Assembly: GCF_006476045.1 (NCBI RefSeq)
Contig: NZ_SRZY01000023.1
Span: forward strand, 248,001-312,000
DNA: 64,000 nt
DNA from: Sphingobacterium lumbrici
GTDB lineage: Bacteria > Bacteroidota > Bacteroidia > Sphingobacteriales > Sphingobacteriaceae
Direction of reading: 5' to 3'
Shown: piece by piece, positions 36,403 through 46,060 of the stretch
Layout: every line of letters begins with the position of its first letter
Position numbering within the stretch: the stretch's first letter is position 1
Notes under the pieces: model-generated
The model's input: the letters and a program-made list of their open reading frames with translations, nothing else
What the model was told of the DNA's origin: nothing
Database searches by the model: none
Program-made: the position numbers and the translations under genes

Positions 36403-37449
36403 TCAGCTAATATACTTATTTAAAAAAGAAAAAATAAGCTTATGTTTAGCTAATTTATCTAAATTTTCTAACAAACAATAATTCCATTCTTCTTTTTTTT
36501 CTTTTACCTCAGGTAAATTTTCCAAACGATAAAAACGCGCATAAATATTCTGATGGCTCAAAATGTGTTTTACTTGTCCATTTATAGGCAACAGATCTGC
36601 CCCTTCAAAATGCGTCATAAATTCATCTAGTTGCATCAGTTCTACCACATCTAGATCATCCTCAGTTTCTATCAAAGGCAACTCGAATAAATTGGACCAC
36701 ACATCCCTATCTCCTCGCTTAGACATCAATATAGATTCGTCCTTCTCATGAACGAAATAATGAAAAAACCTATTCCTGCTTGCTTTTCCTTTAAGCTTAA
36801 CCGGCAACTCAAAAACTCTGTTCTCCTTATAAGCTACACACTCCAATCTAAAAACACAAGTTTCACACAACGGCACCTTTGGTTTACAGTGTATTGCACC
36901 AAAATCCATTATCGCATGATTATACATCCCTGGATTATTACTGGGTATTAATTCCTGTGCAAGATTTTTGAACACCTTTTTCCCCTCCCCGGAATTAATA
37001 GGTATAGCAATGCCAAAATAACGTGATAATACACGAAAAACATTTCCATCTAACACTGCCTGCTTTTCATCGACCGAAAAAGAAGAAATGGCCGCGGCCG
37101 TATAATCTCCCACTCCTGGCAGCTGAATGACATCGGTATATCGTGTTGGGAAATTTCCTTGAAACTCAGCGACAACAAGTTTCGCTGCCCGGTGCATATT
37201 ACGCGCCCGTGAATAGTAACCTAGTCCTTGCCAAAGCCGCAAAATATCTCCTTCCTCCGCATCAGCAAATTTCCGGACATTTGGATATTTTGTTACAAAA
37301 GAATCAAAATAAGGCAACCCCTGTTCGACGCGCGTTTGTTGAAGAATAATTTCGGATAACCAAATGATGTAGGGGTCATTTATATTGCGCCATGGTAACT
37401 TACGACCATTTTTTGTATACCAAGAGATTATTTTTTCCGAAAAAGACAT
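36403..37449 (-). CDS. mutY: A/G-specific adenine glycosylase MutY
   Basis: 348 residues from the ATG at 37449 (MSFSEKIISWY). The frame is open to 37521 but the extra 24 codons look non-coding. The HhH-GPD domain has the helix-hairpin-helix IQLPGVGDYTAAAISSF with the catalytic Asp in VLDGNVFRVLSRYF. The 4Fe-4S cysteines are in CKPKVPLCETCVFRLEC (spacing 6-2-5). A C-terminal NUDIX-like domain recognises 8-oxoG. It removes adenine mispaired with 8-oxoguanine. It is divergent from the M23 peptidase gene. Confidence 0.95.
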   Translation of the reverse strand: MSFSEKIISWYTKNGRKLPWRNINDPYIIWLSEIILQQTRVEQGLPYFDSFVTKYPNVRKFADAEEGDILRLWQGLGYYSRARNMHRAAKLVVAEFQGNFPTRYTDVIQLPGVGDYTAAAISSFSVDEKQAVLDGNVFRVLSRYFGIAIPINSGEGKKVFKNLAQELIPSNNPGMYNHAIMDFGAIHCKPKVPLCETCVFRLECVAYKENRVFELPVKLKGKASRNRFFHYFVHEKDESILMSKRGDRDVWSNLFELPLIETEDDLDVVELMQLDEFMTHFEGADLLPINGQVKHILSHQNIYARFYRLENLPEVKEKKEEWNYCLLENLDKLAKHKLIFSFLNKYIS

Positions 37450-37537
37450 ACTGCAAATGTGCACATTTTTAACAAATTTTAACAAGCATATCTGTCGGTT
37501 AGCCCTTAAGAGATTGAGCATAACTCGCCTATTTCAT

Positions 37538-37545
37538 TAAATTTG
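37538..37545 (+). promoter_or_regulatory. -7 element upstream of the M23 peptidase
   Basis: TAAATTTG matches TAnnTTTG exactly, 33 bases before the ATG. ATTG at 37513-37516 is a partial -33 match with a 21-base spacer. Confidence 0.5.
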
Positions 37546-37578
37546 CGACACGCTGTAAAAAAGTTTTAATAATTAAGT

Positions 37579-38433
37579 ATGTTAAAAAATAAATCTTCTG
37601 TACACATTATCAGTACAGATGGCACATCAGACAAAAGCCTGATGATACCAACAGTCCTTCTTAATCACTGGAAACAAATCTGCATATCTACTCTTTCATT
37701 TATCTTTATTTTATGTGGCAGTATTGTCTATTTTGCCACAAGTAAAAAAGAACAAGACATTACTAACAAATATGAAGCCACTCTAGATAAGGTAAGAGCA
37801 ATGAACCGACAGTTGAGTTCAGATCAAAGTGAAAGTGCCCGGGATATTCATCAAGTGAAGCAATCATTCAATAAAATAGACAGCACGTTAGAACGCATTA
37901 ACGCAAAAATGAAAAAAAGAGGTTTAAAAACCATTGCCTTACAAAATGCAGGAGGACCGATAGAACTAGATGAAGATAACATCGAACTGTTAAGCGAATT
38001 TTATGCCGATGCGTTAAAAGAATTAGACCGTAAACTTGCGGGAATTCCTATTGGGATACCCCATCCTGGAAAAATTACATCAAAATTTGGCTACCGCCGT
38101 AACCCTTTCACAAATAGCGGTAGAGAGATGCACTCCGGAATCGATCTAAAAGGAAGAACAGGTGACCCTGTAAAAGTAACTGCCAATGGTAAAGTCGTTT
38201 TTGCAGGATATGAAGGCGCGTATGGGAACGTTGTAAAAGTGAATCATCCCAATGGCTTTCAAACCCGTTATGCGCACCTTTCAAAAACGAAAGTAAAAAA
38301 AGGCCAAAATATTGAAGTCGGTACAGTTGTCGGATCACTAGGCAATACGGGCAGAAGTACTGGTTCACACCTTCACTACGAAATTTTAAAAAACAACAAG
38401 AAGCTTAATCCTGAAAAATACTTCAATTTTTAA
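37579..38433 (+). CDS. membrane-anchored M23 metallopeptidase
   Basis: 284 residues. A cytoplasmic N-terminus is followed by a membrane helix at about 36-55 (ISTLSFIFILCGSIVYFAT). A coiled-coil stretch follows (YEATLDKVRAMNRQLSS). The LytM/M23 domain runs from about 160: KITSKFGYRRNPF, the zinc-binding MHSGIDLKG and the HLHYEI motif, with VVKVNHPNGFQTRYAHLS between. It should cut peptidoglycan cross-links or regulate division amidases. It ends one base before the next gene. Confidence 0.92.
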   Translation: MLKNKSSVHIISTDGTSDKSLMIPTVLLNHWKQICISTLSFIFILCGSIVYFATSKKEQDITNKYEATLDKVRAMNRQLSSDQSESARDIHQVKQSFNKIDSTLERINAKMKKRGLKTIALQNAGGPIELDEDNIELLSEFYADALKELDRKLAGIPIGIPHPGKITSKFGYRRNPFTNSGREMHSGIDLKGRTGDPVKVTANGKVVFAGYEGAYGNVVKVNHPNGFQTRYAHLSKTKVKKGQNIEVGTVVGSLGNTGRSTGSHLHYEILKNNKKLNPEKYFNF

Positions 38434-38434
38434 A

Positions 38435-38860
38435 ATGGAGTTCCACATCCATACCCTCCACAGAGGGAAATTTATGTCTAGCTTTTTGCTCTTGCTCTTT
38501 GTAGTAGGTGGCTTAAGTTCCCTTATTCCTTTTCAGGAAATTGTAAAAATTATTATTGTCCTGTTTACGATTCCTGCCATATTATTTATAAGCGTAAAAA
38601 TAAGTCAAAATCCATCGGTATGGACACTTACGGAAGAAAACATAACAATTACCTTTCCCGATAAAGAGATTTCTCATCCACTTTCCGAAATAAACCATAT
38701 TCAAAGTCTTACTCGTTCGGGAGGCGCGCTATACGTTATTCATTTCCACAAGAAATCACCTGCCCGATACTGGCGCAACAAACTTTTCCAAGACGAAGAC
38801 GACAACCAACATCTTCACCAAGCACTTATCAATTCCACTGTGGAATATTATAAGTTTTAG
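38435..38860 (+). CDS. small membrane protein, unknown family
   Basis: 141 residues. Two membrane helices are predicted near residues 14-32 (SSFLLLLFVVGGLSSLIPF) and 35-54 (IVKIIIVLFTIPAILFISV). A PH-like strand-rich region follows (ENITITFPDKEISHPLSEIN, LTRSGGALYVIHFH). It is translationally adjacent to the M23 peptidase (one-base gap), suggesting a linked cell-wall role, which is inference only. Confidence 0.7.
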   Translation: MEFHIHTLHRGKFMSSFLLLLFVVGGLSSLIPFQEIVKIIIVLFTIPAILFISVKISQNPSVWTLTEENITITFPDKEISHPLSEINHIQSLTRSGGALYVIHFHKKSPARYWRNKLFQDEDDNQHLHQALINSTVEYYKF

Positions 38861-38892
38861 GTTACAATTAACCCAACTCGCACCAATTTTTG

Positions 38893-38900
38893 TAAGTTTG
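38893..38900 (+). promoter_or_regulatory. -7 element upstream of the M1 peptidase
   Basis: TAAGTTTG matches the consensus and lies 85 bases before the preferred ATG at 38986. No good -33 element is seen. Confidence 0.4.
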
Positions 38901-38985
38901 TCCCGTGAGCACGAACTACAAAATAATATTGACACACAGGGAAAAATATTATTTACTTCGGACTCTCATCAACAATCAACAAAAG

Positions 38986-40854
38986 ATGAAATTGAATTAT
39001 ATCCTATTTTTAGCTGTTGTAGTATCCTGTTGCAATCCCCTATTTGGGCAACGTAAAGGATACTGGCAACAAGGTGTAGATTATAATATGTCCATTGATG
39101 TACACGAAACAACCTATCAGTACGATGGACAGATGACATTAAAATACACTAACAACTCTGGTCAGTCATTATCAAAGGTATATTTCCACCTCTATTTTAA
39201 TGCGTTTCAACCCGGAAGCATGATGGATTACAGGCTCACCTCCATATCTGATCCAGATCCGCGGATGATTACCAACCTGGGCACAAAAGAAAAACCTATT
39301 TACCAAAGTCGCATCGCGCCACTTACACCTGAACAAATTGGCTATCAGAAGATAAAATCACTTACATTCAACGGCATTAACACAACCTATAAAGTGGACG
39401 GCACTCTATTAGAAGTGACTCTTCCCTCACCTATTCTAGACGGCGCTACGGCTACATTCCAAATGGAATGGAATGCACAGGTGCCTGAACAAATTAGACG
39501 AAGTGGTCGAAATTCGAAAGAAGAAGTTGCTTTCTCGATGACACAATGGTATCCAAAAATGGCTCATTTTGATGAATTTGGCTGGCATTTGGACGAGTAT
39601 GTTTCACGAGAATTTATAGCTCCTTTTGGAAATTTCGACGTCAAAATCAATATCCATAAAGACTATATCATCGGTGCATCCGGAGTATTACAAAATCCAA
39701 ACAACGTAAAAGGCTATCAAAAAAAGCCCTCAATCAAAGCAATAAATAACAAAGTAGAATGGCATTATAAAGCCAAAAACATTCATGATTTCGCATGGGC
39801 AGCAGATTCAAAATTTGTAGTCGACTCTGCCAAAAGCAACGGCGGAGTAAATGTGTACACCGTATATTTACCAAAAGATAAACTCACTATTGATAACTGG
39901 AAACAAGCACTCGGATTAGCTACCGATTTTTTTGACTTCTGCGCCGATAAATTTGGCGCTTATCCTTGGACGAGTTACACGATTGTACAAGGCGGAGACG
40001 GTGGCATGGAATACGGCACGGCTACTTTAGTAACCGGCGGAAGAGACATCAAAAGTTTAGTAGGTGTGATCTTCCATGAAGCTGCACATTCCTGGTATCA
40101 ACATCTTTTCGGCATTAACGAAACGGTTGATGAATGGTTTGACGAAGGGTTTACAAGCTATGTAGAAGATCTGGCTTTCCAGCAGCTCTTTGAGAAAAAA
40201 GGTGCTGTAGATACTAATCCGGTAATTGCAGCTTATCGCGCCTATTACAAGCTGGCACTTTCGGGCAAAGAAGAGCCGATGAGTCTTCTTGCAGACTATT
40301 ATAATTCCAACTACGCTTATAGTAACGAAGCATACAACAAAGGTGCCGTCCTTGCGCAGCAATTAGGATATATCATCGGACAAGAAAACTTAAATAAAAC
40401 ATTTCTAACATTTTATGAGCACTGGAAATTTAAGCATCCTACACCAAATGATTTCAAACGTATAGCAGAAGAGGTATCGGGAATTAATCTCAAATGGTAT
40501 TTTAATCTATTTATCAATACCACACGTAAAATTGACTATGCCATTACTGAAGTTACTTCGAATAGCATTGTACTTAAAAACAAATCCGATTTTGCGATGC
40601 CGCTAGACGTATTGGTTGAATATGAAGACGGTTCCAAAGAATTATTTTACATTCCGCTTCGAGAAATGCGCGGAGAGAAACCAGCAGAAAACTTTGACAT
40701 CTATCAAAGCACAACCCGTACAACAGTAGAAGATTGGTTTTGGACCAAGACAGACTATGTGATTACAACACGTAAGCCTGCCAAAAAAGTTTGGATTGAT
40801 CCATCCCAACGGCTAGCAGATATAGAATCTTCAGACAATACTTTTGAAAAGTAA
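38986..40854 (+). CDS. secreted M1-family metallopeptidase
   Basis: 622 residues from the ATG at 38986, which opens a signal peptide (MKLNYILFLAVVVSCCNPLF, cleavage before QRKG); the frame extends 27 codons further up. The M1 core is recognised by GGDGGMEYGTATLV (exopeptidase motif, Tyr in place of the last Asn) and the zinc site HEAAHSWYQH followed by the glutamate in WFDEGFTSY. It removes N-terminal residues or cleaves peptides in the periplasm. The C-terminal ~110 residues form a beta-rich domain. A palindrome-rich element follows it. Confidence 0.88.
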   Translation: MKLNYILFLAVVVSCCNPLFGQRKGYWQQGVDYNMSIDVHETTYQYDGQMTLKYTNNSGQSLSKVYFHLYFNAFQPGSMMDYRLTSISDPDPRMITNLGTKEKPIYQSRIAPLTPEQIGYQKIKSLTFNGINTTYKVDGTLLEVTLPSPILDGATATFQMEWNAQVPEQIRRSGRNSKEEVAFSMTQWYPKMAHFDEFGWHLDEYVSREFIAPFGNFDVKINIHKDYIIGASGVLQNPNNVKGYQKKPSIKAINNKVEWHYKAKNIHDFAWAADSKFVVDSAKSNGGVNVYTVYLPKDKLTIDNWKQALGLATDFFDFCADKFGAYPWTSYTIVQGGDGGMEYGTATLVTGGRDIKSLVGVIFHEAAHSWYQHLFGINETVDEWFDEGFTSYVEDLAFQQLFEKKGAVDTNPVIAAYRAYYKLALSGKEEPMSLLADYYNSNYAYSNEAYNKGAVLAQQLGYIIGQENLNKTFLTFYEHWKFKHPTPNDFKRIAEEVSGINLKWYFNLFINTTRKIDYAITEVTSNSIVLKNKSDFAMPLDVLVEYEDGSKELFYIPLREMRGEKPAENFDIYQSTTRTTVEDWFWTKTDYVITTRKPAKKVWIDPSQRLADIESSDNTFEK

Positions 40855-40858
40855 AAGT

Positions 40859-40880
40859 CAACAAAGGTTTGTTGTTTTTT
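40859..40880 (+). terminator. terminator after the M1 peptidase
   Basis: Six-base stem CAACAA (40859-40864) with TTGTTG (40869-40874), four-base loop, and a T-run to 40880. Confidence 0.6.
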
Positions 40881-40929
40881 AAAGAAGGTTTGATTAAATC
40901 AAATTTATTTTCGCCTCTATGCCAGCGAG

Positions 40930-41160
40930 GGGCATCCTGCTTTTGACCGCAAAAGCAGCGAACAACTAGCACTTAACCAAGCAGATCTCAGCCTTTGAAA
41001 TGGAATAGTGCACCGGAGGCCTAAGAGCTGTGCTGTGCATCATCGCCTCGCCGCAACGACAAAATACGATAAAGCCTTGATTTCCTGCCGGCAGGCAGGT
41101 TGTTAAACTTTTTATCCAAGAAAAAGTTTAGACCATGTCGCGGACCGAGCGACAAACTGT
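40930..41160. repeat. palindrome-rich intergenic element, probably a dispersed repeat
   Basis: The gene-free stretch 40855-41181 contains a run of separate palindromes. These are CTGCTTTTG/CAAAAGCAG (40937-40958), CCTGCCGGCAGG (41084-41095, perfect), AAACTTTTT/AAAAAGTTT (41105-41129) and GTCGC/GCGAC (41137-41153). The GC content of several blocks is above the neighbours. The composition is unlike the other intergenic regions of the window and suggests a repeated element present elsewhere in the genome. I find no reading frame of note in it. Confidence 0.55.
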
Positions 41161-41181
41161 TTAAATAAACCTTAGCTTTTA

Positions 41182-42438
41182 TTAACCCGTCACTAATTCG
41201 AAAATAGTAATCTCAGGCAGAATCCCTACTCTTCCAGGATATCCTAAGAAACCATATCCGGTATTGACATAAAGTTGCTTATTGTCTTCTTTATATAAAC
41301 CTGCCCATTCTTTATAAATATATTTAGCCGGGCTCCATTGAAAATGTTCGCCCCGTACGCCAAATTGCATGCCATGTGTGTGACCAGCAAACATGACATC
41401 TACATCAGTATCGAGTACCTGCGCTCTCCAATGCGACGGGTCATGTGATAAGAGTAGCTTTACAGCTTTATCTTCTGTTCCCACTAAGGCTTTAGCTAAA
41501 TCTCCTTTCATTGGAAAGCGACCTGTGCCCCAGTTCTGAACACCCACTACAGAAATTTCATCATTTCCGACTTTAATGGTACGATTTTCATCCATTAACA
41601 GATCCCACCCCATTACTTTCTGCGTTTCGATTAGATGCTGTAAATTTTTTCGCTTTTCCGGACTATCTTCTTTACCATAATAATAATCGCCATAATCGTG
41701 ATTACCCAAGGTAGAGAACACACCAAAATCCGCTTTTAATTTAGAAAAAATATCCTGGTAATTCCTCATTTCAGATGCTACATTATTGACCAGATCCCCG
41801 GTAAAGAATATCATATCGGGCTTTTCCCCAAGTAACATCTCTATGCCGCCTAATACAGCCTTGTGATTGTAAAACGATCCGGAGTGAACATCTGATATCT
41901 GCGCCAGCTTCATTCCGTGAAAAGCTTTTGGCAGATTGGGCAACACCAATTTTTGCTGCCTGATACGGTAGTCATACGCACTTGATATTACACCCCAAGA
42001 TAAAGGAAATAACGGCAAGGATGCAACCACCAAACCTGATTTCATTAAGAAGTCCGAACGAGAGATCCCATTCTTAGGACGTTCGGGAAGAGGCTCATCC
42101 AACACTTCGGTATGCTCTGCAAATGTCATTCTCGCCTTCGGCTTAAATAGACGTGCCACCCATACCCCTCCTCTACGGATATCATCTATCAAAAGAATAA
42201 GGATAAAGATAAATTTACAGGTCGCTGTCATAAAAAATGTGACCAATACAACCGATCGATAGGCTAATGGAAGATTAAACTCGGCTGCTATAATTAATCC
42301 CAATAGCAGACTAATGGAGTATCCCCACCAGATCAACGTAAACAATTTAGTAGTTGCAAATTTTATTTTCGTGGCACGTAATGCGAAGAAAATATAAAAA
42401 TCAAATACCAGCAATAATATTGCGTTGAAAATCAACAT
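41182..42438 (-). CDS. membrane metallophosphoesterase
   Basis: 418 residues. Three to four membrane helices occupy about residues 1-95. A calcineurin-like phosphoesterase domain starts near 165: KLAQISDVHSGSFYN, FFTGDLVNN, TLGNHDYGDYYYG, and the final metal ligands in FAGHTHGMQFG. The order DxH, GDxx, GNHD, GHTH is the full motif set for two metal ions. The catalytic domain probably faces the periplasm. Family members act on lipid or nucleotide phosphates; the substrate is unknown (YkuE-like, including the UDP-diacylglucosamine type, is possible). It follows hemH by 14 bp. Confidence 0.88.
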   Translation of the reverse strand: MLIFNAILLLVFDFYIFFALRATKIKFATTKLFTLIWWGYSISLLLGLIIAAEFNLPLAYRSVVLVTFFMTATCKFIFILILLIDDIRRGGVWVARLFKPKARMTFAEHTEVLDEPLPERPKNGISRSDFLMKSGLVVASLPLFPLSWGVISSAYDYRIRQQKLVLPNLPKAFHGMKLAQISDVHSGSFYNHKAVLGGIEMLLGEKPDMIFFTGDLVNNVASEMRNYQDIFSKLKADFGVFSTLGNHDYGDYYYGKEDSPEKRKNLQHLIETQKVMGWDLLMDENRTIKVGNDEISVVGVQNWGTGRFPMKGDLAKALVGTEDKAVKLLLSHDPSHWRAQVLDTDVDVMFAGHTHGMQFGVRGEHFQWSPAKYIYKEWAGLYKEDNKQLYVNTGYGFLGYPGRVGILPEITIFELVTG

Positions 42439-42452
42439 CGTTCTTTCTTGTT

Positions 42453-43481
42453 TTAAGTATTAAGTGCTAATCGTTTTAGCGCCTGAATCCATTTTGGATC
42501 GTCATTTAAACTTTCGACCATAGTTACCTTTTCGCCTCCCAATGCCTTAAATTCATTGGCATATTCCACTTGAATTTCATCAATCGTTTCTATACAGTCA
42601 GATACAAAAGCAGGACTGAATACCAATAGTTTTTTAACCCCTTTACTCGCCAAATCGTGTAATGTATCTGAGGTGTATGGTTGGATCCATGGCGTTTTTC
42701 CAAGTCGGGACTGAAAACAGACGGTATACTGATCTTCGGTTAAATCCAATTTTTTAGCAATCGCCCGGGTTGTCCCATAACACTGCGATAGATAGCAGAA
42801 CGCATTTGTTTCCATCTTACAGGAGTCACATCCCGTCTCTGGGCACACTAGATTGCCCGTAGGATCCACTTTACCAAGTTGCCGTACAGGGAGACCATGG
42901 TAACTGAATAAAACATGGTCATGTGCCGCAATATCATGGCGCAATGCATGATCAACAAACGTATCAATCATATCCGGATCTTCGCAATAACTGTTGACAA
43001 AGGAAACTTGCGGAAAATAAGGCCATGTTTGCATAATCTCCATAACCTTTTCAATAACAGAGCCAGAAGTAGCGGAAGCATACTGCGGAAATAAAGGAAT
43101 AATTCGAATGGACTCTAAGAACATACTTTGCATTTTCTGCAGGGCCGATTCTATGGAAGGATTTTGATAACGCATGGCCAATTCCACATGATATTCTTCA
43201 CCCAATTCTTCCTGAAGCATCTTTTGCTGCAAGAGACTGTAATACATCAGCGGTGAACCATTTATTTCATCCCATATCGTCGCGTAGGTAGCAGCTGATT
43301 GAGCGGCCCGCTTCGGAACAATAACACCTTTAACAAGTAGATTACGTCCTAAACTAGGGATATCAATCACCCTGCGATCCATTAAAAACTCTGTCAAATA
43401 TTTACGTACATCTGTAGTTTTAGGGGAGTCGGGTGTACCCAATTGTACCAATAGTACGCCTTTAGTAGCTCTCTTAGTCAT
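42453..43481 (-). CDS. hemH: ferrochelatase
   Basis: 342 residues. Inserts iron into protoporphyrin IX (or coproporphyrin, depending on the pathway). The active-site histidine is in LFSYHGLPVRQL, and the conserved FSPAFVSDCIETIDE holds the glutamate near the metal. A Cys-rich insert (CPETGCDSCKMETNAFCYLSQC) is present. The C-terminus is of normal length. It lies between ispH and the metallophosphoesterase and probably shares a transcript with the latter. Confidence 0.96.
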   Translation of the reverse strand: MTKRATKGVLLVQLGTPDSPKTTDVRKYLTEFLMDRRVIDIPSLGRNLLVKGVIVPKRAAQSAATYATIWDEINGSPLMYYSLLQQKMLQEELGEEYHVELAMRYQNPSIESALQKMQSMFLESIRIIPLFPQYASATSGSVIEKVMEIMQTWPYFPQVSFVNSYCEDPDMIDTFVDHALRHDIAAHDHVLFSYHGLPVRQLGKVDPTGNLVCPETGCDSCKMETNAFCYLSQCYGTTRAIAKKLDLTEDQYTVCFQSRLGKTPWIQPYTSDTLHDLASKGVKKLLVFSPAFVSDCIETIDEIQVEYANEFKALGGEKVTMVESLNDDPKWIQALKRLALNT

Positions 43482-43552
43482 TTCAGTACAAAAATAATCA
43501 AAATTCGTACCATGAGATGAACTCTCTCAGAATATGAAGATTACATGACCTA

Positions 43553-44401
43553 CTATAAACCTTCGAGCACCTGTTTTACTTCCTTCATAAGCCACATGGG
43601 AGTAGATGTCGCGCCACAAATACCTACCGTTTCCTGCTCTTGAAAAATAGAAGGATCTATCTCATCCAATGCTGAAATAAAGTAAGAATCGGGATTGGCA
43701 GCTTTGCACACATCATACAGGACTTTGCCATTCGATGATTTCTTGCCCGAAACAAAAAGCACTTTATCATATTGCCGAGCAAAATCACCTAAATCTTCAT
43801 AGCGGTTGGAAACCTGACGACAGATTGTATCATTAGCCTTTACTTCGTATCCTCTATTGATTAATTCGTCTTTGATTGCATAAAACTTGTCTACACTTTT
43901 GGTGGTTTGACTATATAGTGTAAAAGAAGGGGGTAATTCGACCTCGTCTAGTTCGGAAATATCCTGAAACACCAATGCCTGATTATTGGTTTGTCCTTGT
44001 AAGCCGATAACTTCCGCATGACCATGTTTCCCAAAAATCAAGATTTTTTCATTGTCATCATGAGATGTTTTGATCCGATTCTGCAGTTTTAAGACTACCG
44101 GACAGGATGCATCTATTAGTGTAATATTATTCTCCAAGGCAATCTGATACGTTTCAGGAGCTTCACCATGCGCCCTAATCAATACCTTTTCATTTTGCAA
44201 ATTCGGCAGAGCTTCATGTCCGATAATTCGAAGACCTTTCACTTTCAGCCGTGCTACCTCCTCATCGTTGTGTACGATATCACCCAAACAATACAAATAT
44301 CCATCCTCTTCAAGAATTTCTTCAGCCATATCGATTGCATAGACAACACCGAAACAAAATCCGGAGTCTTTATCAATTGTTACCTGTAGGTTCTTAGACA
44401 T
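43553..44401 (-). CDS. ispH: 4-hydroxy-3-methylbut-2-enyl diphosphate reductase
   Basis: 282 residues from the ATG at 44401 ([10 protein letters not shown]). It is the last enzyme of the MEP isoprenoid pathway, yielding IPP and DMAPP. Three cysteines that hold the iron-sulfur cluster are visible in [17 protein letters not shown] and [10 protein letters not shown]. Conserved histidines are in [10 protein letters not shown] and [10 protein letters not shown] perfect -7 element lies on the minus strand at 44408-44415, only seven bases ahead of the ATG, so an upstream start (ATG 44419) is less likely. Confidence 0.96.
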   Translation of the reverse strand: MSKNLQVTIDKDSGFCFGVVYAIDMAEEILEEDGYLYCLGDIVHNDEEVARLKVKGLRIIGHEALPNLQNEKVLIRAHGEAPETYQIALENNITLIDASCPVVLKLQNRIKTSHDDNEKILIFGKHGHAEVIGLQGQTNNQALVFQDISELDEVELPPSFTLYSQTTKSVDKFYAIKDELINRGYEVKANDTICRQVSNRYEDLGDFARQYDKVLFVSGKKSSNGKVLYDVCKAANPDSYFISALDEIDPSIFQEQETVGICGATSTPMWLMKEVKQVLEGL

Positions 44402-44407
44402 ATTATG

Positions 44408-44415
44408 CAAAGTTA
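44408..44415 (-). promoter_or_regulatory. -7 element of ispH
   Basis: Minus-strand TAACTTTG is an exact TAnnTTTG match; with this promoter the transcript would begin close to the ATG at 44401. The region to the right is a T-rich tract with no TTTG at the proper distance. Confidence 0.5.
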
Positions 44416-44451
44416 GCAATTAGATTTTTTCTTTTTACTTTTTACTTTTCA

Positions 44452-44459
44452 TACCTTTG
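44452..44459 (+). promoter_or_regulatory. -7 element of ndk
   Basis: TACCTTTG is an exact match, 17 bases before the ATG at 44476. The divergent ispH -7 element is 36 bases to the left. The spacer is made of CTTTTTACTTTTTACTTTT repeats. Confidence 0.6.
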
Positions 44460-44475
44460 CAAAAATTTAATGGTT

Positions 44476-44895
44476 ATGGCAACAAATAGAACATTTACGA
44501 TGATAAAACCAGATGCAGTAGCAAATGGACACATCGGGGCAATCTTAAACGATATTATCGCTGGAGGTTTCAAAATCATAGCAATGAAATATATCCAGCT
44601 AAGCGATGAGACAGCAGGAAATTTCTACGCAGTACACAAAGAAAGACCTTTCTATGGTGAGCTTGTTAACTTCATGACTTCTGGCCCTATTGTGGCTGCT
44701 ATTTTGGAGAAAGACAACGCGGTGGAAGATTTTCGTACGTTAATCGGATCCACGAATCCCGTTGATGCTGCTGAAGGCACTATTCGTAACAAATATGCGA
44801 AATCAATCGACGCTAATGCTGTCCACGGTTCAGATTCGGACGAGAATGCTCAAATTGAAGGTAATTTTTTCTTTTCCCAATTTGAAAGATTTTAA
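44476..44895 (+). CDS. ndk: nucleoside diphosphate kinase
   Basis: 139 residues from the ATG at 44476 ([15 protein letters not shown]). Transfers the gamma phosphate among nucleoside triphosphates. The phospho-histidine is in [20 protein letters not shown]. The IKPDAV opening and the FTMIKPD strand are classical. The ATG at 44470 in the same frame is two codons earlier and possible. Transcription ends at a perfect 12-base hairpin. Confidence 0.97.
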   Translation: MATNRTFTMIKPDAVANGHIGAILNDIIAGGFKIIAMKYIQLSDETAGNFYAVHKERPFYGELVNFMTSGPIVAAILEKDNAVEDFRTLIGSTNPVDAAEGTIRNKYAKSIDANAVHGSDSDENAQIEGNFFFSQFERF

Positions 44896-44915
44896 TTTAA
44901 AATCCCGTATAAATG

Positions 44916-44943
44916 GCAAAGGACTACAAAAGTAGTCCTTTGC
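44916..44943 (+). terminator. terminator after ndk
   Basis: Perfect 12-base stem GCAAAGGACTAC (44916-44927) with GTAGTCCTTTGC (44932-44943), four-base loop. The T-run after it is short. Confidence 0.8.
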
Positions 44944-45051
44944 TATTTGTTCCCAGATGAAGCGCAAAAGTTAAAGGTTAACAAAAAATGATGTTGTAAA
45001 GAAATCAACACATAATTTGTTGCTTGTTTCTTTTCGACAGGTTGCCGCGTA

Positions 45052-45486
45052 TTAAAATGCTCTTTTTCCCAGATATTCGTTCTCTTTTTTCGTCATAAGT
45101 TCCTTATCGTCTTTTTTCTTGTCGTAATAACCGCAGAGATGCAGTACACCGTGGATGATGACGCGATGCAATTCATCCCGCTCTGTTACTTCAAATTTCC
45201 TAGCATTCTCGCGTATACGCTCGACAGAAATAAATATATCCCCGGCAATAACATCTTCATCTTCTGATGAATCGAATGTTACGATATCCGTATAGGTGTC
45301 ATGATTAAGGTACTGTTTATTGATTTCTAGTAGATAATCATCAGAACAGAAAATGAAATTCAAATCTGAAATGCGTTCGAATCCTTCATTTTTAGTTGTT
45401 AATCCGATCCATTCACGTACCTTTTGTTTTTCTTTGATCGTAAAATCAATATCTTCTGAGAAAAATGAAATGTCTTTAAGTGCCAT
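45052..45486 (-). CDS. ybeY: endoribonuclease YbeY
   Basis: 144 residues. It matures 16S rRNA and takes part in ribosome quality control. The zinc-binding motif is HGVLHLCGYYDK, i.e. HGxLHLxGY with Asp where the usual third ligand His is placed, a difference I recall from other Bacteroidota. The N-terminal part contains the family block VTFDSSEDEDVIAGDIFISV. It starts two bases before the stop of ruvX on the same strand. Confidence 0.92.
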   Translation of the reverse strand: MALKDISFFSEDIDFTIKEKQKVREWIGLTTKNEGFERISDLNFIFCSDDYLLEINKQYLNHDTYTDIVTFDSSEDEDVIAGDIFISVERIRENARKFEVTERDELHRVIIHGVLHLCGYYDKKKDDKELMTKKENEYLGKRAF

Positions 45487-45488
45487 AT

Positions 45489-45902
45489 CTAATATTCTTT
45501 TTTTTGCATATATGATTGGAGGATTATAACTGCTGAAACGGTATCTACCAATCCTTTTTCTTGTCTTTTACTTTTTTTCTTCCCACTCTGCGCAATAACG
45601 GCAGATGCCATCTTTGAGGTAAATCGTTCGTCTATTTCGGCTACAGAAATCTCGGGATATGTTTTCTTTAATTTTCGCACAAAACCTAATACATGTTGCG
45701 CAGATTCCGAATCAGAACCATCCATCTGCAAAGGCTTGCCGACTACAAAGGTCTCTATTTCTTCTCGTTGAAGATAGTCGGTAATGAATGACCAAATCTC
45801 GGTAGGATGTATGGTGGTCAACGCTGTAGCAATAATCTGTAGTGGATCTGTAACCGCGATGCCAATACGTTTTGTTCCGTAATCAAAAGCCATTATACGC
45901 AT
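45489..45902 (-). CDS. ruvX: Holliday junction resolvase-like RuvX/YqgF
   Basis: 137 residues, RNase H fold. Opening MRIMAFDYGTKRIGIAVTDP has the first catalytic Asp. Further acidic residues lie in VGKPLQMDGSDSESA, AEIDERFTSKMAS and GLVDTVSAVIIL. It is proposed to resolve recombination junctions or process pre-16S rRNA. Together with ybeY it forms a short unit. A deformylase gene is on the other strand upstream. In other Bacteroidota the deformylase gene is often next to ruvX. Confidence 0.92.
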   Translation of the reverse strand: MRIMAFDYGTKRIGIAVTDPLQIIATALTTIHPTEIWSFITDYLQREEIETFVVGKPLQMDGSDSESAQHVLGFVRKLKKTYPEISVAEIDERFTSKMASAVIAQSGKKKSKRQEKGLVDTVSAVIILQSYMQKKEY

Positions 45903-46060
45903 ATCTTTTTCTGAAAGTGTTTATTCGCAAAGGCTGTCACGAACCTTCATGAAACCCGCATGGCTGTTGATGTGATCATAAACCATGACAGTTTTTTTTA
46001 CAAAAGTACAATTACGAAATGAAGATAAAAATCTATAAGTTTGGTATATATTCTCAAACA

